A DNA stretch of 64,000 nt from Clostridioides difficile ATCC 9689 = DSM 1296. Its GTDB lineage: Bacteria > Bacillota > Clostridia > Peptostreptococcales > Peptostreptococcaceae. Location: the NCBI RefSeq assembly GCF_001077535.1, contig NZ_CP011968.1, positions 1,922,001 to 1,986,000 on the forward strand, written 5' to 3'. Below, in pieces: positions 60,023-64,000 of this stretch. The notes under the pieces are model-generated. The model had not been told where the DNA came from. It was given only the letters and a program-made list of their open reading frames with translations, and ran no database searches. How positions within the stretch are numbered: the first letter of the stretch is position 1; each line of letters starts with the position of its first letter. Made by a program: the position numbers and the translations under genes.

Positions 60023-60760
60023 ATGAGAAACATAAAAATGATAGTAGCATACGATGGTTCAAGATATAAAGGATATCAAAAATTAGGTGACAATAATATG
60101 ACTATTCAAGAAAAACTTGAAAATGTTTTAAGTAAAATGACTAATGAAACAGTGGAGATAATAGGTTCTGGAAGAACTGATATGGGAGCTCATGCAAGAG
60201 GACAAGTGGTAAATTTTAGAACTAATTGTATGGATTCTTTGGATAAAATTCAAAAATATTTATATCAATATTTACCAGAAGATATAGTTGTAAAAACTGT
60301 TGAAGAAGTTGATGAAAGATTTCATTCAAGATACAATGTAAAGTCAAAGACTTATATGTATAAAATTGACAATAATAAGTATCATAATCCTTTTATAAGA
60401 AAATATGCTACTCATGTAAGTAAAAAATTAGATTTAGATAGAATGAGAAAAGCAAGTGAGTATTTAGTAGGAGAACATGATTTTACTAGTTTTGCTTCTT
60501 CTAAATCTAAGAAAAAATCAAATGTAAGAGAAATTTATTCTATAAATATAAAAGAAGATGATAATGTTATAGAAATATATGTAGAAGGAAATGGATTTTT
60601 GTATAACATGGTAAGGATAATAGTAGGTGCTTTGATAGATGTTGGTCTAAAAAGAAGAGCTCCACAAGATATTAAGTATATGCTTGAATCAAAAGATAGA
60701 TGTCAATCATCAGATACTGCACCAGCTAAAGGACTATGTCTTTGGAAAGTAACATATTAA
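60023..60760 (+). CDS. truA: tRNA pseudouridine synthase A
   Basis: The 245-residue enzyme makes pseudouridine at tRNA positions 38-40. GSGRTDMGAHARGQV contains the catalytic Asp; AYDGSRYKGYQK, FHSRYNVKSKTY and GNGFLYNMVRIIVG are the remaining family blocks. Length is normal. AGAGGAT precedes the ATG. Confidence 0.94.
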   Translation: MRNIKMIVAYDGSRYKGYQKLGDNNMTIQEKLENVLSKMTNETVEIIGSGRTDMGAHARGQVVNFRTNCMDSLDKIQKYLYQYLPEDIVVKTVEEVDERFHSRYNVKSKTYMYKIDNNKYHNPFIRKYATHVSKKLDLDRMRKASEYLVGEHDFTSFASSKSKKKSNVREIYSINIKEDDNVIEIYVEGNGFLYNMVRIIVGALIDVGLKRRAPQDIKYMLESKDRCQSSDTAPAKGLCLWKVTY

Positions 60761-60809
60761 TCAATTATATAAAACTCTCTTTAAAATAAAAATAAAATAA
60801 ATTATATAG

Positions 60810-60838
60810 TTGACATAAATGGAAAAATAAACTATTAT
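60810..60838 (+). promoter_or_regulatory. argG promoter
   Basis: TTGACA and TATTAT are separated by 17 bp, about 40 bp before the T-box leader. Confidence 0.7.
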
Positions 60839-60879
60839 ATATTTTATAAGAGAGATATAAAACTTTATATTTAAATCCT

Positions 60880-61101
60880 GTGAGAAAGAGAGTAACTTCT
60901 ATGTGTTTTATAGAGAGCTGAGGATGGTGGAAGCTTGGCAAATAAGTATTAGTGAAAAGAACTTTGGAGGATACTAATTGAATTTAGTATGTTAGTAGGT
61001 AATCTCGCCTTAAGAGAAAGAGTGGATAAGTTTATCTTATCAATTAGAGTGGTAACGCGGATATATTTCGTCTCTTGGTTTTTCCAAGAGGCGTTTTTTA
61101 A
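60880..61101 (+). promoter_or_regulatory. T-box riboswitch, arginine-type specifier (complete)
   Basis: The leader has stem I (AGAGAGCTGAGGATGGTGGAAG), a specifier loop GAAAAGAACTTTGGAGG, the T-box AGAGTGGTAACGCGG at 61046-61060 and a terminator (CGTCTCTTGG/CCAAGAGGCG, then TTTTTT). The specifier aligned as for glyQS leaders is AGA (60958-60960), an Arg codon. That fits argG downstream, which would be induced when tRNA-Arg is uncharged. Confidence 0.88.
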
Positions 61102-61141
61102 TATATTTAATTATTAGTGTTTATCTGGTATGTTGAACATT

Positions 61142-61228
61142 TACTAATTGATTAGCTAAGTTTATCAATAAGAGTGGTACCGCGGATATTTCGCCTCTTA
61201 GTATTTTAAAATACTAAGGGGTTTTTTT
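61142..61228 (+). promoter_or_regulatory. second, partial T-box module (antiterminator and terminator only)
   Basis: A second T-box AGAGTGGTACCGCGG (61171-61185) is followed by its own terminator (CCTCTTAGTATTTT/AAAATACTAAGGGG, then T7). The short segment before it, AAGTTTATCAATA, resembles the sequence just before the first T-box. No separate stem I fits in the gap, so this is a partial duplication placed in series with the first switch. Confidence 0.82.
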
Positions 61229-61330
61229 AGTATTAAAATGATTTTATGTGAGTCTAAATTCTCAGAGTCATTCAATATTAAGAATTTCTATAAAATAAAA
61301 ATTATAATTTAAGATTGGGAGGAATTAAAA

Positions 61331-62530
61331 ATGAAGGAAAAAGTAGTATTAGCATATTCAGGAGGACTTGACACATCAATCATAATACCTTGGTTAAAGG
61401 AAAATTATGAAGATATAGATGTTATAGCTGTTTGTGGAAATGTAGGTCAGGAAGATAAAATGGAAGATGTATATGAAAAAGCTTTACAAAGTGGAGCATC
61501 AAAGGCATATGTGGATGATATAAGTGAAGAATTTGTAACTGAAACTATATTTAAAGCCGTAAAAGCAGAGGCTAAATATGAAGGAAAATACTTATTAGGA
61601 ACTTCTTTAGCAAGACCTATAATAGCTAAAAAATTAGTTGAAGTTGCTCATAAAGAAGGTGCAAAATATATATGCCATGGATGTACAGGAAAAGGTAATG
61701 ACCAAGTTAGATTTGAAGCTACAATTGCAGCTCTTGACCCGACTATAAAAGTTATTGCACCTTGGAGAATTTGGAATATAAAATCAAGAGAAGATGCTAT
61801 AGACTATGCTGAAAAACATAATATAAAGGTAACAGCAACTAAAGCTAAAATATATTCAGTAGATGCTAACCTTTGGCATGTTTCAACAGAAGGTGGAGAT
61901 ATAGAGCACCTAGAAAATGAACATAAAAAAGATGTTTATAAACAATGTGTAGACCCAGAAGATGCATGTGATGTAGCTGAATATGTAGAAGTTTACTTTG
62001 AAAAAGGTGTACCTAAAAAGGTAAATGGCGAAGAATTATCTCCAGTTGCACTGATTCATAAGTTAAATGAGTTGGGTTGTAAACATGGAATTGGTGTTAT
62101 AGATATAGTTGAGAATAGACTTGTTGGTATGAAATCAAGAGGTATATATGAGACTCCAGGAGGAACAATCCTTTATGAAGCACATAATATTTTAGAAAGT
62201 GCTACTTTAGACAAAGATACATTACATTTCAAACAAATGGTATCTTATAAATACGGAGAACTTATTTACAATGGACTATGGTATTGTAAATTAAGAGAAT
62301 CTATAGATGCATTTATGGAACAAACTCAAGATAATGTTACAGGAACAGTAAAAGTTAAACTTTACAAAGGAAATATAAAACCTGCTGGAATATTTACTGA
62401 AAATGCTCTTTATGATGAAGGAATATCTTCTTTTGGAAATAGTGAACTTTATGACCACAAAGATGCAGAAGGATTTATTAATTTATTCACTTTACCATTA
62501 AAAATCAGAGCTATGAAAGCTGGAAAATAA
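61331..62530 (+). CDS. argG: argininosuccinate synthase
   Basis: The 399-residue enzyme joins citrulline and aspartate with ATP in arginine synthesis. [19 protein letters not shown] is the ATP pyrophosphatase loop; [15 protein letters not shown] and [17 protein letters not shown] are further family blocks. Length is normal. GGGAGGA is 7 nt before the ATG. argH does not follow; a terminator ends the unit. Confidence 0.96.
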   Translation: MKEKVVLAYSGGLDTSIIIPWLKENYEDIDVIAVCGNVGQEDKMEDVYEKALQSGASKAYVDDISEEFVTETIFKAVKAEAKYEGKYLLGTSLARPIIAKKLVEVAHKEGAKYICHGCTGKGNDQVRFEATIAALDPTIKVIAPWRIWNIKSREDAIDYAEKHNIKVTATKAKIYSVDANLWHVSTEGGDIEHLENEHKKDVYKQCVDPEDACDVAEYVEVYFEKGVPKKVNGEELSPVALIHKLNELGCKHGIGVIDIVENRLVGMKSRGIYETPGGTILYEAHNILESATLDKDTLHFKQMVSYKYGELIYNGLWYCKLRESIDAFMEQTQDNVTGTVKVKLYKGNIKPAGIFTENALYDEGISSFGNSELYDHKDAEGFINLFTLPLKIRAMKAGK

Positions 62531-62545
62531 TAAAATAAATTATTT

Positions 62546-62591
62546 AAGAGTGTATAAAAACTATTTTTAGGTTTTTATATGCTCTTTTTTT
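62546..62591 (+). terminator. terminator after argG
   Basis: AGAGTGTATAAAAAC pairs with GTTTTTATATGCTCT, followed by T7, 16 nt after the stop. Confidence 0.82.
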
Positions 62592-62708
62592 ATTTGAATT
62601 TATTAAATTATACAGTAAATAGTATAAAAAAATATATTATAGTTCCAAATGGCTTAATAATGTGAAAATATAAGACCTAAAATATAAATTTTATAAATAC
62701 AATAGTTA

Positions 62709-62739
62709 TTGACTCTCTCATTGTAAGAGGGTTTATACT
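62709..62739 (+). promoter_or_regulatory. MerR-type promoter of the BtrH-like gene (19-bp spacer)
   Basis: TTGACT and TATACT are 19 bp apart, with a dyad (ACTCTC...AGAGGGT) in the spacer. Long spacers with a dyad are the mark of promoters activated by MerR-family proteins. Confidence 0.6.
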
Positions 62740-62776
62740 GAATCTAATGAAAATTTATAGTGAGGAGATAGATTAT

Positions 62777-63823
62777 ATGAGAAAAATAATTGAAATTAAA
62801 CATCATTCACATGATTATGAGTGTATGTGGAATGGTATAGAAGATTTATATATAAATAAAACCGGTGAATGCCTTCCAAACGATTTTTTCTTTTTACTGT
62901 CAGGTTTTGGTTCATTTTGTTATATGAAAACAAATAAAGCTGATTTGAAAAGAATGGTAGCTTTGGGAGATGGAAGGACAAAACAGATGTATAAATTTTT
63001 AGCACCAATTGTTGGATTTGAATACAAACATCATGAGTTTAAAAAGTATGAGCAAGCATTAAAGAAAGCAAAATCTGAAATTGATGATGGATATCCAGTT
63101 ATTTTAGGAGCTTTAGATATGTATTATCTACCATATTATAAGAAGCTATATCATAAAGAACACATTCCTTTTCATTATATATTAATGGTAGGATATGATG
63201 ATGAAGGAATATATCTGTATGATTGTGGTAGAACAGAATTATTACATCTTTCTTATGATAAATTACGTGAAAGCATGAATTGAAATTCCCCTGGATTAAG
63301 CAAAGAAAATACTATTTGCACAATAAGAATGAATACTTCAAAGAATAAATATAACATTGCTAGAGAAGCTATTGCTATAAAGCGTGATATGTTTTTAAAT
63401 CCACCTAAAGGATTTTTGGGATATAAAGGTTTTGAAAAGTTTATTAAAGAGTTGCCACAGTGGAACACTGAATTGGATAAAGATGATTATGATAAGATTT
63501 TGACCAATATGGTTATGTTTTTTGGAACAGTACCAACAATTCCAAATGCAATCAAAGGAATTAAAGAACCAGATACTGTTCAATTTAAAGGTGGATTTGA
63601 TAAAATGAGTAGAATGCTCAACAGTATTGGGGAGGAATACAAAAACGACTCTTTTATACAAGTAGCTGATATTTTTGATAAAACTGCTATTATAATTGAG
63701 AAAATATCCAATATTATAATAGATTACTTAACTCAAACATGTGATGATACAGGACAACTTCCGTTATTGTTCTCTGAGGTCTTAGAGCATATGAAAACAG
63801 GATATTTAATCTTGGATGTATAA
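62777..63823 (+). pseudogene. BtrH-like (peptidase-fold) protein, interrupted by an in-frame TGA
   Basis: The frame runs 168 residues (from MRKIIEIKHHSHDYECMWNG) to a TGA at 63281-63283, then continues in the same frame for about 178 more (NSPGLSKENTICTIRM onward) to 63823. The two parts match a BtrH N-terminal domain plus a DUF4872-type C-terminal domain. One TGG to TGA change would split an intact gene of about 347 residues. Start 62777 has GAGGAG 9 nt upstream. The second part has no good ribosome site. A programmed TGA read-through is less likely. Confidence 0.7.
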
Positions 63824-63834
63824 AAAATATATTG

Positions 63835-63865
63835 TTGACCCTAACATTACGTAATAGTGTAATAT
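63835..63865 (+). promoter_or_regulatory. MerR-type promoter of the downstream regulator gene
   Basis: TTGACC and TAATAT are 19 bp apart, and the spacer is centred on the palindrome ATTACGTAAT. This is the layout of autoregulated MerR/TipA genes. Confidence 0.65.
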
Positions 63866-63930
63866 GAAAATATAGCTTGAATATATTAGTAGGTATTGAT
63901 GGCTGTAAAATTAAAATTTGAGGTGTGGAT

Positions 63931-64000
63931 ATGAGAACAGTGAAACAAGTTTCTGATTTAACTGGAATAAGTGTGAGGGCATTACATTATTATGATGAAA
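63931..64000 (+). CDS. MerR-family regulator (cut by window end)
   Basis: The first 23 residues, MRTVKQVSDLTGISVRALHY followed by YDE, are the N-terminal winged helix-turn-helix of MerR/TipA-type activators. GAGGTGTGG lies upstream. The rest lies outside the window, so the effector domain is unknown. Confidence 0.85.
   Translation, partial: MRTVKQVSDLTGISVRALHYYDE

Noticed and set aside
63281-63283. Selenocysteine TGA in the BtrH-like gene
   Set aside because: I saw no convincing SECIS hairpin directly after the TGA, and the family has no known selenocysteine; loss of a TGG codon is simpler.

Overview
The sequence looks like a Clostridioides difficile-type chromosome. Most of it is very AT-rich, with strong GGAGG ribosome sites and many TTG/GTG starts, and it carries clostridial markers such as T-box leaders, a yjdF riboswitch, larE and a large 2-hydroxyacyl-CoA dehydratase activator. 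The species call is inferred from composition and gene repertoire, not from a database match.

Chromosomal left arm (1-21135). The first kilobase has no confident gene but holds a decayed coding remnant and what looks like an IS200/IS605 right-end relic. Then come an EFR1-type flavodoxin/ferredoxin, a PhzF-family protein, a yjdF riboswitch with YjdF, a DUF1294 membrane protein, a B3/B4-domain protein, a Nudix hydrolase, a small lipoprotein, GAPDH, a Gate-domain membrane protein, a 1417-residue dehydratase activator, Ogt, a C_GCAxxG_C_C protein, a small helical protein, a HEPN-like protein, a T-box controlled amino-acid ABC transporter (specifier reads CAC, His) and an ArsC/Spx-like protein.

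Integrative conjugative element (about 21136-53026, roughly 31.9 kb). GC content rises sharply and the genes are those of a Tn916/Tn1549-type element. At the left end are int, xis, an Orf8-like protein and a sigma-like factor. A cargo block follows: a three-gene lantibiotic/bacitracin-type ABC exporter with its own two-component system, plus a run of four 11-bp direct repeats that looks like the response-regulator operator. Next are MobC and relaxase, small cargo genes, and a long leftward transfer operon. In transcription order that operon runs: Rep-like protein, DUF5348, PcfB, VirD4, Maff2, VirB6-like, PrgI, VirB4, CHAP hydrolase, DUF4315, DUF4366, TopB, ArdA/ArdC fusion, TTRAP, Cys-rich VLP. 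The likely ends are imperfect inverted repeats (TTGACTATCTT / AAGACAATCAA) next to Int arm-type sites.

The most unusual observation is that virB4 is cut by a 356-nt, hairpin-rich, non-coding segment whose exact removal restores an 809-residue reading frame in phase, as a self-splicing intron would. The element also has two copies of an oriT-like block in opposite orientation and two copies of a 112-bp inverted-repeat-bounded sequence.

Chromosomal right arm (53027-64000). A DUF4253 protein, larE, an rRNA methyltransferase, a lipoprotein with an adjoining two-component system, truA, and argG behind a T-box leader (specifier AGA, Arg) whose antiterminator/terminator module is partly repeated. 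These are followed by a BtrH-like gene broken by one in-frame TGA and the start of a MerR-family regulator. Both of the last two genes have promoters with 19-bp spacers.
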